A stretch of 64,000 nucleotides of DNA, from positions 372,001 through 436,000 of the forward strand of contig NZ_VCPE01000003.1 in assembly GCF_005938105.1 (NCBI RefSeq), given 5' to 3'. Positions 49,864 through 59,372 of the stretch are shown in pieces; positions within the stretch are counted from its first letter, which is position 1; every line of letters starts with the position of its first letter. A program made the position numbers and the translations under genes. Source of the stretch: Brucella haematophila (GTDB lineage: Bacteria; Pseudomonadota; Alphaproteobacteria; Rhizobiales; Rhizobiaceae). Below the pieces are notes generated by a model, which worked only from the letters and a program-made list of their open reading frames with translations, was not told the origin of the DNA and did not search any database.

Positions 49864-51633
49864 TCAGCGCGACATGCTGCGCTGACGCAAACGGTCGGCG
49901 ACGAAAATCAGCACCGAGATAAAGACAAGGAGGCACGTCGATACCGCAGCGATGACCGGTGATACCTGAAGGGTCACTTCATCCCAGAACTGCTTTGGCA
50001 GGGTTGAATTCAAACCGCCCGACGAGAACAGTGCGATTGTGAGTTCGTCGAAGGAAGTCGCGAAGGCAAAGAGGAATGCCGAGAACATGCCTGCGGCCAG
50101 CATAGGGAAGGTGACATAGGCAAGACTCTTGACCGGGCTCGCGCCCAGACTTTGTGCTGCGAGGTCGAGGCGTGTGTCATAATTGCGGAGCACCGCAACC
50201 ATGGTCATGACCACATAGGGAACACACACCACGGTATGACCGATAATGAGGCCGATGGAGGTTCCGACCAGTCCGAGTTCTGCGAAGACATAGAACAAGC
50301 CGACCGCGATGATGATGCGCGGAGCGACGATGGGCGAGAGCACGAAGGCGAGGATTGCCGCCTTGCCGCGAATATTGGCGCGGGCCAGCAGGAAGGCCGC
50401 GGGAATACCGATCAGCATCGATAAAATACCGGCACCGAAAGCCACAACCAGCGACCGCCACAGCGCCTGTGACCAGACTGGTGTGTTCCACATCTGCTCA
50501 TACCACTGCATGGTAAAGCCGGAAGGCGGCCAGTTGAGCCCGGAAGCGCTGAACGAAATGGGGATCATCATGATGGCTGGCAAACTAATGAGGATCAGCA
50601 ATGTCCAGACAAAACCACTCAGCAGTTTCGGTGATTTCTCCGCGTCGGAGCTTTTGCGGCTGCCGGGGAAAAGCGCAATCAGCCGGTCACTGATATCACC
50701 GATAATGGCGAGAAATCTGGCACCCGCACGACGGGCAGCGGTGTCGCGGTTCACATTGGCAGTTGCTGTTTCGCCAGTCAGGCTCTGGAAGCCGAAAATC
50801 CGGTCATAGATGATGAAGACCGCAAGCACGACCACCAGAAGCAGCACAGATATCGCGCCAGCCAACCCCCAGTTCAGCGTCTGCTGCACCTGATCGATGA
50901 TGAGCTGGGTGATCATGGTTTCAAAGCGACCCCCCAGAAGCGATGGTACGATGAAGAAGCCGATTGAGGTGACGAAAACCATGATGGCTGCCGCTGCTAC
51001 ACCCGGCATGGACAGCGGGAAATAGACCGTCCAGAAGGCCGAACCTGGACGGGCTCCAAGCGTCGAGGCGGCGCGGGGCAGATTGCGGTCGATGTTTTCC
51101 ATCACCGACAGCATGGTCATGACGGCGAGCGGCAGCATGGCATGGACCATGCCGACGAGAACCGCGCCGAGACTGTAGATGAGGTTGGCCGGACGGTCGA
51201 TGACACCAATCGCCAGCAGGAACTGGTTGATAGCGCCATTGCGGCCAAGAATAACCACCCATGCGAAAGCGCGTACCAGAAAGCTTGTCCAGAAGGACAG
51301 TAGCACGAGGAAAATCAGCCAACTTTTAGCCTTGGGGCCCGCTGTCGAGATCAGATAGGCCACCGGATAACCAAGCAAGACGGAAAGTGCGGTGGTCGCC
51401 AACGAGATCTTGAGCGTGATCCACAGGACATTGAGATAAAGGCTGGAAGCAAAAAGCTGCTGATAGGCGGCGAGCGAAAAGCCGTCGCGGCCCACAAAGC
51501 TCAACGACAGCAATTTGCCGACCGGATAGACGAGGAATGCGAGCAAAAGCACGATCAGCGGTGCGATCATGAGCAGTCGCTTGATCCAGAGCGGCATCGG
51601 CTGTTTGCTGGAACGGGTTGGGAGAGCGGTCAT
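49864..51633 (-). CDS. Fused polyamine-type ABC permease (PotB-PotC in one chain)
   Basis: A 589-residue permease holding two complete MetI-type permease domains of about six helices each (about 20-290 and 335-580), instead of two separate PotB and PotC subunits. The EAA loops are LPRAASTLGARPGSAFWTVY and LDLAAQSLGASPVKSLAYVT, both typical of the spermidine/putrescine and iron(III) groups. The long cytoplasmic linker (about 290-330) is polar. The start follows the ATPase stop by two bases. The substrate may be a polyamine or a carboxylate; the family is broad. Confidence 0.93.
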   Translation of the reverse strand: MTALPTRSSKQPMPLWIKRLLMIAPLIVLLLAFLVYPVGKLLSLSFVGRDGFSLAAYQQLFASSLYLNVLWITLKISLATTALSVLLGYPVAYLISTAGPKAKSWLIFLVLLSFWTSFLVRAFAWVVILGRNGAINQFLLAIGVIDRPANLIYSLGAVLVGMVHAMLPLAVMTMLSVMENIDRNLPRAASTLGARPGSAFWTVYFPLSMPGVAAAAIMVFVTSIGFFIVPSLLGGRFETMITQLIIDQVQQTLNWGLAGAISVLLLVVVLAVFIIYDRIFGFQSLTGETATANVNRDTAARRAGARFLAIIGDISDRLIALFPGSRKSSDAEKSPKLLSGFVWTLLILISLPAIMMIPISFSASGLNWPPSGFTMQWYEQMWNTPVWSQALWRSLVVAFGAGILSMLIGIPAAFLLARANIRGKAAILAFVLSPIVAPRIIIAVGLFYVFAELGLVGTSIGLIIGHTVVCVPYVVMTMVAVLRNYDTRLDLAAQSLGASPVKSLAYVTFPMLAAGMFSAFLFAFATSFDELTIALFSSGGLNSTLPKQFWDEVTLQVSPVIAAVSTCLLVFISVLIFVADRLRQRSMSR

Positions 51634-51635
51634 GG

Positions 51636-52736
51636 TCAGGCCTTCCCGTTACCGGCAATGGTGACCGCGTCGGTGCCGTGCCAGGATAGTGCCAATGCGT
51701 CGCCGATCTGGAAGGCGCGACCGGAGATGCGCGTCGGGAAAGCGGCGACCAGTTCGGGGAGGGTATCGTCTTCAGCGCGCATGTAGATCTTGGTCAGGCT
51801 GCCCGTCACCATAACATCGGTTACGGTAGCGCGAAGTGCCGAAGCTTCGCCTTCGCTTGCCAGCGTCACGGCAAGGTTTTGTGGGCGGATCATGACATGG
51901 ATGGATGCGGCCGGCTGAACTGGACCGTTGCTGAGCGCCCGGGCCTCAACCCCCTTGGCGCCGATGCGGACAATCGCTTCGTCACCATCGATCTTTTCAA
52001 CCGTCGCGGGCAGCAGGTTCGATTCACCGAGGAAGTCGGCGACAAATAGCGTCTTTGGCCGGAAATAAAGGTCGGCAGGCGTGCCGAGCTGTTCGATATT
52101 GCCGGAATTCATCAAGCAGATGCGATCTGACATCGTCATCGCTTCTTCCTGATCATGTGTCACATAGATGATTGTTGCACCGAGCTCACGGTGAATGCGC
52201 TTGATTTCAAGCTGCATGTGTTCGCGCAGCTTCTTGTCGAGCGCGCCAAGCGGCTCGTCCATCAGGATAATCGAAGGGCGGTAAACCATGCAGCGCGCAA
52301 GTGCCACGCGCTGCTGCTGGCCGCCAGAAAGTTCTTTCGGGTAACGCTGTGCAATATGCGGAAGACGGATCATCTCCAGCGCTTCGGTTGCGCGTTTGCG
52401 GGCCTCTTCGGCGGCCACTTTGCGCATCTTCAGCGGAAACGCGATGTTCTCCAGAATGGTCATATGCGGGAACAGAGCGTAGTTCTGGAACACCACGCCA
52501 ATATCACGCAGATGCGGTGCGCTATAGGTCACATCCTCATTGCCGATCAGCACCGCGCCATTGTCCGGGCGGGCGAGGCCTGCAATCAGGCTGAGAAGGG
52601 TTGTCTTACCCGATCCCGATGGGCCGAGCAGGGTCAGGAACTCGCCTTCGGGGACGAGAAGGTCCGTTTCGGCAAGTGCGATAAAATCGCCATAGCGCTT
52701 GGCGAGTTTCTGAATGGTAAGGCTGGATGAAGACAT
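51636..52736 (-). CDS. potA: Polyamine-type ABC transporter ATPase
   Basis: ATPase of 366 residues: Walker A GPSGSGKTT (34-42), signature [12 protein letters not shown], Walker B IILMDEPLGALD and H-loop VTHDQEEAMTMSD, followed by a C-terminal TOBE domain (about 280-360) with FVADFLGESNLL at its start. The TOBE domain is typical of PotA, FbpC and related importers. It energises the fused permease downstream. A palindromic repeat separates it from the binding-protein gene, perhaps reducing expression of ATPase and permease relative to the binding protein. Confidence 0.92.
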   Translation of the reverse strand: MSSSSLTIQKLAKRYGDFIALAETDLLVPEGEFLTLLGPSGSGKTTLLSLIAGLARPDNGAVLIGNEDVTYSAPHLRDIGVVFQNYALFPHMTILENIAFPLKMRKVAAEEARKRATEALEMIRLPHIAQRYPKELSGGQQQRVALARCMVYRPSIILMDEPLGALDKKLREHMQLEIKRIHRELGATIIYVTHDQEEAMTMSDRICLMNSGNIEQLGTPADLYFRPKTLFVADFLGESNLLPATVEKIDGDEAIVRIGAKGVEARALSNGPVQPAASIHVMIRPQNLAVTLASEGEASALRATVTDVMVTGSLTKIYMRAEDDTLPELVAAFPTRISGRAFQIGDALALSWHGTDAVTIAGNGKA

Positions 52737-52753
52737 GGCAATTCCGCTGGGCT

Positions 52754-52792
52754 AGAGCGCGTTTCGATCCGTTTGTACCGGATCGGCGCTCT
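52754..52792. repeat. Palindromic intergenic repeat between binding-protein and ATPase genes
   Basis: AGAGCGC (52754-52760) pairs with GCGCTCT (52786-52792), and inside it CGATCCG (52765-52771) with CGGATCG (52779-52785). The two-part stem is like short GATCCG-rich palindromic repeats scattered in Brucella and Ochrobactrum genomes (recalled). It lies in a 129-base gap within an operon, where it could act as a partial terminator or mRNA stabiliser. Confidence 0.6.
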
Positions 52793-52865
52793 AAGTTTTT
52801 GTTTTACCGAACATGGTATCTGCTCGAAGTGGCAGGCCCGGCTGGCGCCGGACCTGTTGCTCCGG

Positions 52866-53948
52866 TTAGCTCAAGAGCCAGCTATTATAACGTTCGATGG
52901 CCTTGTCCTGATTGTCGTACCAGTACTGGGCATTGATCTTGACGCCATTCTTGATGTGATCCGGGAAGGTCGGGCAGTTCTGCGCGACTTTTGGATCAAT
53001 GATGTCGAAAGCTTCAGGCTGGGTAACGCCGGCGGCGAAATATTCGACGAGCTGGGCCTGACGCTTCGGATCAGAAGCGAACTTGATGAATTCCCGGCAA
53101 GCGTCGGCATTCGGCGTTCCGGCGAGGATCGCCCAATTATCAAGGCCCCAGATGTTCTGGTCCCAGACAATTTCAACCGGCGCACCGCCCGACTGGGCCG
53201 ACTGTGCACGCGACACCCAGGTTGGGATCATGTCCACTTCGCCGGAAATCAGCATCTGCTCAACCTGCGCTCCGCTGGTCCAGAATACTGAAACGTCCTT
53301 CTTGATGCGGTCGAGCGACTTGAAGGCGCGGTCGAGATCACATGGATAGACATCGGCATTGGCCACGCCGTCGGCCATCAGCGCCTGTTCGATGGTGTCA
53401 AACGGGTGCTTGCGCAGCGCACGGCGGCCTTCGATCTTCTCCAGATTGAAGAAGTCCGACCAGGACTTTGGTGCTTCACGACCCTCAAAAGCATCTGTGC
53501 GATAGGCGAGAACGGTGGTGTAAACATTGTTGCCCACGCCGTAGTCCGACAGGTACTGCTTCGGCAAGCTGGCGATGACGGCTTCACTTTCGAGGCCGTG
53601 CTTTTCGAGATATTTCTTGTCTCCGGCAGTCAGCATGAGGATAGCCGGTTCGCTGATCTTGGCCATGTCCCAGGTGTAGGACCCGGCATCAACCATCGAA
53701 CGAATCTGCGCGGTCGGTTCCGCATTGGCCTGAACGCCTACAACTTCGATACCGGTTGCTTCCTGGAACGGACGGTAGAAAACGGCGCCGTAAGCCTTGG
53801 TATAAATGCCGCCGTCATCACGCACGACGATGCGCTTGCTCTGGGCGCGTGATGGCGTCCAGATCGCTGGCGTTGCGAGAGCGACCGCACCTACTGCGGT
53901 GGTTTTCAGAAACTGGCGGCGCGACCAGATGGAATTCTTGATTGTCAT
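52866..53948 (-). CDS. Polyamine-type periplasmic binding protein with Tat-like signal
   Basis: Binding protein of 360 residues, PotD/SBP_bac_8 type. The start has a Tat-like twin arginine (WSRRQFLKTTAVGAVALATP, cleavage near SRAQS at residue 36). The mature part has IVVRDDGGIYTKAYGAVFYR and PFQEATGIEVVGVQ, then WDMAKISEPAILMLTAG. Similar proteins bind polyamines, iron or carboxylates. GGGAACAAT lies before ATG 53948. The gene follows the flavin dehydrogenase by 55 bases. The ligand is not evident. Confidence 0.9.
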   Translation of the reverse strand: MTIKNSIWSRRQFLKTTAVGAVALATPAIWTPSRAQSKRIVVRDDGGIYTKAYGAVFYRPFQEATGIEVVGVQANAEPTAQIRSMVDAGSYTWDMAKISEPAILMLTAGDKKYLEKHGLESEAVIASLPKQYLSDYGVGNNVYTTVLAYRTDAFEGREAPKSWSDFFNLEKIEGRRALRKHPFDTIEQALMADGVANADVYPCDLDRAFKSLDRIKKDVSVFWTSGAQVEQMLISGEVDMIPTWVSRAQSAQSGGAPVEIVWDQNIWGLDNWAILAGTPNADACREFIKFASDPKRQAQLVEYFAAGVTQPEAFDIIDPKVAQNCPTFPDHIKNGVKINAQYWYDNQDKAIERYNSWLLS

Positions 53949-54003
53949 ATTGTTCCCTTTCAAAGCAGTGCTGAACCCGACAGACTGTCGGCTCTGGAGG
54001 ATT

Positions 54004-55458
54004 TTATTGGCCGGTCGTGTCAGTACCCGCTCTTGCTGGCGGTATGAGACGGCCGGGATTGAACAATCCTTTCGGATCGATCGCCGACTTCACGGCCCGC
54101 ATCAGGGCCAGATCGGTGGTTGTCTTGTAACGCTCCATTTCCTGAAGCGAGACCTGTCCGACACCATGTTCGGCGCTGAATGTGCCACCCAGAGCAAAGG
54201 CGGCGTCATTGACGGCGTGGCGGATATCGGCGGCAATCGCATCGCGATTTTCCAACGCTTTCCAATCGTCGAAGGTGAAGAATGGAATGAAGTGCACATT
54301 GCCGTCGCCCAGATGGCCGACGATGACAAGCGAGGCATTGGGCGCGAGAGCGCGAACCGCAGTGCTTGCGCGATCAATGAACTCTGCGGTCGCTGCGACC
54401 GGCACGGCACAATCGGTCGTCAGCCCGACGCCTGCCTTCTTATTGGCTTCGGAAACGCTGTGTCGTACTTCCCACATGGCGGCGCGCTGGGCTTCGCTGC
54501 TGGCGATGACGGCATTTTCAATCAAACCGTCTTCGAAAGCCTCTCCAAGCAGGGTTTCAAGCGCTGCGTCGAGATCATCCTCGCCACCGCTATCGGAAAG
54601 TTCGATCAGCAGATGCCAGTCATGCTCGGTATCGACCGGCGAGCGGCGTTGCGGGACGTTTTCCACCACCAGATCGAGTTGAAGACGATTCATCAGTTCA
54701 TAACCGGAAAGCTTCGCGCCGTAGCGTTCTTGCACAGTCGTCAGAAGCTTGACGGCGGTATGCGCACTCGAAAGTCCAGCCCAGGCCACCACGTGCCGGA
54801 TCGGCTGCGGATGCAGCTTCAGAACGGCTGCGGTGATAATGCCAAGCGTGCCCTCGGACCCGATGAAAAGATGCTTCAGATCATAGCCGGAATTGTTTTT
54901 GCGCAATGCCTTGAGATCGGACCAGACAGAGCCGTCGGGTAGTACCGCTTCGAGGCCGAGGATGTTTTCGCGGGTATTGCCATAACGCAGCACCGATGTG
55001 CCGCCTGCATTGGTCGCGATGGTGCCGCCAATCTGGCAGGAACCTTCAGCACCGAGGCTGACCGGATAATAACGCCCGGCATCGTTTGCGGCCGTATGGA
55101 TATTGGCCAGGACGCAGCCTGCGTCGACTTCCATCGTGTTGTTCACGGGGTCGACATTACGGATGCGGCGCATCCGTTCGAGACTGACGATAACGGGCGC
55201 CGGGCCATCCTTTGCGGGAACGGAGCCACCAACCAGACCAGTATTGCCGCCTTGCGGCAGAACGGCCACGCCGTGGCGATTGCAACAGGCGACGATAGCC
55301 GCAACCTGTTCCGTGTTTGCCGGGCGCGCAACGCAAAGCGCTTCGCCGCTATATCGTCCGCGCCAGTCTTCGGTGGCATGCGCCATCTCCGCAGCATCGA
55401 CGATCACCGCGTCAGCGCCAATTAGGTCAATCAGTTCCGCAATCACTGGCACCGTCAT
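54004..55458 (-). CDS. FAD-linked 2-hydroxyacid dehydrogenase (GlcD/D-lactate dehydrogenase type)
   Basis: Flavoprotein of 484 residues with an N-terminal PCMH FAD-binding domain (VLPQGGNTGLVGGSVP at about 65-82, GAEGSCQIGGTIATNAGGTS at 133-152, FIGSEGTLGIITAAVLKLHP) and a C-terminal FAD-linked oxidase domain with GHLGDGNVHFIP and AEHGVGQVSLQEME, including metal-binding His residues. It oxidises a D-2-hydroxyacid to the 2-oxo acid, passing electrons to the respiratory chain or ETF. As first gene of the leftward operon with a 2-oxo-acid-type lyase, it may supply or consume the lyase's substrate. Confidence 0.92.
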   Translation of the reverse strand: MTVPVIAELIDLIGADAVIVDAAEMAHATEDWRGRYSGEALCVARPANTEQVAAIVACCNRHGVAVLPQGGNTGLVGGSVPAKDGPAPVIVSLERMRRIRNVDPVNNTMEVDAGCVLANIHTAANDAGRYYPVSLGAEGSCQIGGTIATNAGGTSVLRYGNTRENILGLEAVLPDGSVWSDLKALRKNNSGYDLKHLFIGSEGTLGIITAAVLKLHPQPIRHVVAWAGLSSAHTAVKLLTTVQERYGAKLSGYELMNRLQLDLVVENVPQRRSPVDTEHDWHLLIELSDSGGEDDLDAALETLLGEAFEDGLIENAVIASSEAQRAAMWEVRHSVSEANKKAGVGLTTDCAVPVAATAEFIDRASTAVRALAPNASLVIVGHLGDGNVHFIPFFTFDDWKALENRDAIAADIRHAVNDAAFALGGTFSAEHGVGQVSLQEMERYKTTTDLALMRAVKSAIDPKGLFNPGRLIPPARAGTDTTGQ

Positions 55459-55956
55459 TTTCCCATTTAATTGTTATGCGATTACTTTGATTGAAATATG
55501 ATAGCGGATAATTTCTGGAATGCAATAATGAGTCTTTGATGCCGATAATTTCTCAAAATCTGTTCACAGGGAGAGGAATGAAAAGAGAAAACCGGTTCTG
55601 CTCAAAGGGTCTTTTGAGATTGTGGGTCACTTGTAATGACTATGAGCGCAATCGTTGCTTCCATCCGATCCCGACATTTCGCCGAGAAAGCATGCAAATG
55701 CGGCGCCTGTCGCGCTGCGGGATAGGAAATCATGTTCGATACGAAATGAAACGCCACGATAGCGCGGTAACAATCACGGTCGTGACGATCAGCAAGGCAT
55801 GACTTCGGCCATACCATCCTCTATTCGAACGCATATTGAATGATGCAGCGCGCTTTGAATAGTCGCAATGAACTGGCTTTGCTGGGGCCGAAACGCAAGA
55901 ATGTCCTCACCCTGTTTATCGACCGGCAAGTGTGGCGGGTGCCACACAGCAGAGGA
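55459..55956. other. Gap of about 500 bases without a recognisable gene
   Basis: Between the dehydrogenase start and the RpiR stop. The part next to 55458 must hold the promoter of the leftward dehydrogenase operon but shows no clear consensus. A small hairpin GTGTGGC-GGGT-GCCACAC (55930-55947) follows the RpiR stop and could be its terminator. Short plus-strand frames show no family content. Confidence 0.5.
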
Positions 55957-56880
55957 TCAGTTCTCTATACCCAAGTCGCCTATGAGTGCTTCGCGTTTTG
56001 CGAGCGCATGTATTGCTTGATCGCCAAGCGCACGCGCGACGAGATTGAGTAGTCCCTCGCAGAAGACGATATACGCGCCCATACTGTTGCTAAAGAAGCT
56101 GCTATTATGGGGAATGAAAAAAGCATGTTTTGAGGGGACCACGAGTGGAGACGCACGCGTGTCGGTGATAGCAATCACATCAATGCCGTGCTTCGCTGCC
56201 ACCTTTGCCACGTCGGCGACATTGCGCGTATAGGGTGCGCAACTCGCCACCACAATGACATCCCCATGCGAAAGCTGGGCGATGCTTTCGGCTTCACCAA
56301 GCCGTGGCGCATCCAATAAGGCTACGTCACTGCGGATCATCGACAGTCCGTAGGTCAGAAAACTCGCGAAAGCATGAAATTGTCTCACGCCATGAACGCG
56401 AATACGTCCTGCGTGGGCCAGCAGTGCAGCCGCTTCTCGCAATTGGGTATTGTCCAATTGCGAAAGAAACCCATCGATATTTGCTTTCGATTCTGCCGAA
56501 ATTATCTCGACGACATGCAATTCTTCGTCGGGTTCCGACTTGACCGACATAAGCTTGCCCGCCTGCCGGCTGTAAAAATACTGCTCATCATCCGCAATGG
56601 CCTCCCGGAAAATGCTCTGGAGGTCACCAAAGCCGCCATAGCCCAGTCGCTGTGCAAGCCGGGTCAATGTCGATGCATTGATGCCTAGAATATCGGCGAG
56701 TTCAGAGATCGAGCGCACGGCTGTTTGTTCTGGCACGTCGACGAGGCGCGAGAGCACATCCAGCGATTTACCGCCTAATGATAGGCCCGCCGCACCGCGC
56801 CGAATATCGACCGTCAAAGTACGCAGCTGTTCAAGCGTCTGCGGACGTGAGAAATCAGTCGATACACTGCCACCGGTCAT
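55957..56880 (-). CDS. RpiR-family regulator with SIS domain (operon regulator 2)
   Basis: Regulator of 307 residues: HTH_6 at about 30-100 (ISELADILGINASTLTRLAQ followed by RLGYGGFGDLQ) and SIS domain at about 145-285 (HAGRIRVHGVRQFHAFASFL, HGDVIVVASCAPYTRNVADV). It starts nine bases after the C45 gene and is the last gene of the amino-acid transporter operon, so it is probably its local regulator. It is a separate lineage from the other two RpiR proteins in the window by sequence. Confidence 0.9.
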   Translation of the reverse strand: MTGGSVSTDFSRPQTLEQLRTLTVDIRRGAAGLSLGGKSLDVLSRLVDVPEQTAVRSISELADILGINASTLTRLAQRLGYGGFGDLQSIFREAIADDEQYFYSRQAGKLMSVKSEPDEELHVVEIISAESKANIDGFLSQLDNTQLREAAALLAHAGRIRVHGVRQFHAFASFLTYGLSMIRSDVALLDAPRLGEAESIAQLSHGDVIVVASCAPYTRNVADVAKVAAKHGIDVIAITDTRASPLVVPSKHAFFIPHNSSFFSNSMGAYIVFCEGLLNLVARALGDQAIHALAKREALIGDLGIEN

Positions 56881-56889
56881 CCATGAACC

Positions 56890-57939
56890 TCATACAGGGC
56901 TGAGCGCATCGCTGCGAAAACGAAAGCGCGGAGAAGATTCGAGATTATCATAAACGGCGCACTCAACACTATCGCCACCAATCGCAAAGTTTGCTGTGGC
57001 CAGCGTATTTTCATTGTCTGGGTCGTCCGGCTGCATACGATAGATCGGCAGTGCCGTCCGTTTTACATCGCGGAGAATGGTCAAGGGGTCGGCAGATACC
57101 GTCCCGCAAAGGGCGAGCAATTCATCCCCACGTTCCTGCCGCGACTGCGACGATTCCGTCACGATCTGCTTTTCTTTGATCGTGGTCTCATGGATCAGAT
57201 GGTTGGCATGGCAGGACTGCGTGGCCACTGGAATGACCGATACATTGTCATGCGTGAACTCGACGCTGAAGATTTCCGGTTCACCTGAACGGGCGAGGGT
57301 GAGGTGAAATGCGCCAGCGCGCGGTGAGACGCGCAAGAGATCAATGGCTTCATCCAGTGAGGTACAATCGAGCAAGGCGCGGGTCAGTACCATGCGCGGA
57401 AGCCCGTTGCCGCTTTGGCGAGACCGGATATTATTCACCGTCATCACAAGCCCGGCATCGTTGAGCGCAAATGTGTGGCCCGGAAGGGAAGCGGGATAAA
57501 CAAACGCACTGAAAGTGCGGCCCAGCTTCGGTTGAACGGTTGCAATTGCGCAACCCGCCCGCAGTCCGGGATCCCCGTCCTCATTGTGAGCGACCCCCGG
57601 TTTGGCCCCGGGTGTCTGCACGGTTGTACAACCGTCAGGGCTTAAAGCCCACACATCGCCACGGCAGTTCCATGCAAAAACATCCACGAACGGGAGGTCC
57701 AAGCCGTCAGCCAACCCGGTCAACTCGTCAAGATAGTTTGGAAAATGCTTTTCCGTCAGCGAGAGCGCTTCTTGTACGCGCTCACTGTCCTTGAACCCGG
57801 TGACGACGGCCCAGGCATGGGTACGGATCAGATGCCGATGCGCAGCTGCTGCGCCATGCTGTCCCAATGCTTTTCCAATTTCGAAGGGGGTGCCTGTGAC
57901 CGCGATTGACGACAGCCGGTTGGAGACATTAATGGACAT
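56890..57939 (-). CDS. C45-family Ntn hydrolase (acyl-coenzyme A:6-APA acyltransferase-like)
   Basis: Self-processing N-terminal nucleophile hydrolase of 349 residues. The cleavage and nucleophile site SPDGCTTV is present, with Gly103-Cys104, matching Gly102-Cys103 of Penicillium isopenicillin N acyltransferase; Cys104 becomes the new N terminus. AHNEDG follows, as in the family. It would hydrolyse or transfer an acyl group on an imported peptide-like or N-acyl amino compound. ATG 57939 overlaps the ATPase gene by 11 bases, so the two are co-translated. No signal peptide is seen. Bacterial members often have unknown substrates; beta-lactam-related activity is possible but unproven. Confidence 0.88.
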   Translation of the reverse strand: MSINVSNRLSSIAVTGTPFEIGKALGQHGAAAAHRHLIRTHAWAVVTGFKDSERVQEALSLTEKHFPNYLDELTGLADGLDLPFVDVFAWNCRGDVWALSPDGCTTVQTPGAKPGVAHNEDGDPGLRAGCAIATVQPKLGRTFSAFVYPASLPGHTFALNDAGLVMTVNNIRSRQSGNGLPRMVLTRALLDCTSLDEAIDLLRVSPRAGAFHLTLARSGEPEIFSVEFTHDNVSVIPVATQSCHANHLIHETTIKEKQIVTESSQSRQERGDELLALCGTVSADPLTILRDVKRTALPIYRMQPDDPDNENTLATANFAIGGDSVECAVYDNLESSPRFRFRSDALSPV

Positions 57940-58657
57940 GTTGAAGGAACTCGCGCAGACGGGGATTTTCGGGATTATCGAGCAATGCAGCCGGGCTTCC
58001 ATCGACCGTGATCTTGCCGCCCTCCATGAAGATCAGCCTGGTGCCCACTTGCCGGGCGAAAGCAATCTCATGTGTAACAACGATCATCGTCATGCCCTCT
58101 TCGGCAAGCGAATGCATCACTTTAAGCACCTCCTGCCGCAGTTCCGGGTCGAGTGCCGATGTAGGCTCGTCGAAGAGCATGAGTTTGGGCTTCACAGCCA
58201 GGGCGCGGGCAATGGCAACACGTTGTTGCTGTCCACCGGACAATTCCGAAGGATAATGGCCGCCACGTTCACCTAATCCCACTTTGACCAGTAAAGCCTG
58301 TGCCTGCTCTATTGCGTCGGCTTTCGAAACGCCGCGCACGCGACGCGGACCGAAGGCCACGTTCTCGAGTGCGGTCATTTGCGGAAAGAGATTGAACTGC
58401 TGGAACACCATGCCAGCTTCCTGACGGATCAGGCGCACGCGTGAGCGTCCGTCACGGACGCTGATCTTGTCGACGATCAGGTCACCGGCATCGATTTCTT
58501 CCAATGCGTTGATACAACGCAAGAGCGTGGATTTTCCCGAACCTGATGGGCCGATCAGGACAACCACCTCACCGGCATTGATGTTGAGATCGACATCCTT
58601 GAGAACGGTGATCGGGCCGAAGGTTTTCGTAACGTTCTTGAACTCGACGATGCTCAT
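57929..58657 (-). CDS. Polar amino-acid ABC transporter ATPase (GlnQ/HisP type)
   Basis: ATPase of 242 residues: Walker [10 protein letters not shown] (37-45), Q-loop [17 protein letters not shown], signature [12 protein letters not shown], Walker [17 protein letters not shown] and H-loop [15 protein letters not shown]. The length and the MIVVTHE motif are typical of GlnQ/HisP. ATG 58657 overlaps the permease stop by four bases, and the C45 gene overlaps its own end by 11 bases. Confidence 0.95.
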   Translation of the reverse strand: MSIVEFKNVTKTFGPITVLKDVDLNINAGEVVVLIGPSGSGKSTLLRCINALEEIDAGDLIVDKISVRDGRSRVRLIRQEAGMVFQQFNLFPQMTALENVAFGPRRVRGVSKADAIEQAQALLVKVGLGERGGHYPSELSGGQQQRVAIARALAVKPKLMLFDEPTSALDPELRQEVLKVMHSLAEEGMTMIVVTHEIAFARQVGTRLIFMEGGKITVDGSPAALLDNPENPRLREFLQHVH

Positions 58658-59310
58658 AGGATGCGCATCCTTTTTTCGGTGAAGCGGAGAGCGAGGGTCA
58701 GAACGCCTGTCATGATGAGATACAGTATCGCAACTGCGGTCCAGATTTCGACGGCTCTAAAGTTGGAAGCCATGATCTCTTGACCTTGGCGGGTCAATTC
58801 TCCGACGCCGATCACGATGAATAACGAGGTATCTTTAAGGCTGACGATGAACTGATTGCCGAGGGGTGGGATCATGCGGCGGAAAGCTATGGGACCAATG
58901 ACATAGGCCAACACTTTCCACATGGGCAGCCCGAGGGCGAGGCCAGCTTCTTTCAGGCCCTTGCTGACCGAAAGCAAAGTACCGCGAACGATTTCAGCAA
59001 TATAGGCGCCAGCATTGACGACGATAGCAGTCACGGCCGCAGTCATTGGATTCACACGAATATCCGCGACCATTGGCAATGCGAAATAAATGAACATCAC
59101 CTGTACGACGATGGGGGTGCCGCGAATAATCTCGATATAGATAAAAGCAATAGCGTTCAGCAGCCAATTGCCATAGGCGCGCATGAAGCCGGTAATCGTT
59201 CCAAGAATAGTGCCGCCGACAAGACCGGCGAGTGCAATCAGGATGGTCAGGCGTGCGCCGCCCAGAAGGGCGGGTAGTGCATCCACGACCACCGACCAGT
59301 CAAACTGCAT
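58654..59310 (-). CDS. Polar amino-acid ABC permease (HisM/GlnP type)
   Basis: Permease of 218 residues with five helices. The family segments are [40 protein letters not shown] and the EAA loop [20 protein letters not shown], followed by [16 protein letters not shown]. It works as a homodimer with the neighbouring ATPase and binding protein. It follows the binding-protein gene by 62 bases. Confidence 0.95.
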   Translation of the reverse strand: MQFDWSVVVDALPALLGGARLTILIALAGLVGGTILGTITGFMRAYGNWLLNAIAFIYIEIIRGTPIVVQVMFIYFALPMVADIRVNPMTAAVTAIVVNAGAYIAEIVRGTLLSVSKGLKEAGLALGLPMWKVLAYVIGPIAFRRMIPPLGNQFIVSLKDTSLFIVIGVGELTRQGQEIMASNFRAVEIWTAVAILYLIMTGVLTLALRFTEKRMRIL

Positions 59311-59372
59311 TGGTGTGCTCCCATAGGATGCGCGTCGGTAAACCCGACGCGCGAAGGTCGTTCAGTGACGGA

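Noticed and set aside
53806-54942. 378-codon plus-strand frame opposite the flavin dehydrogenase
   Set aside because: Antisense shadow spanning two genes; the first residues are the complement of a signal-peptide region.
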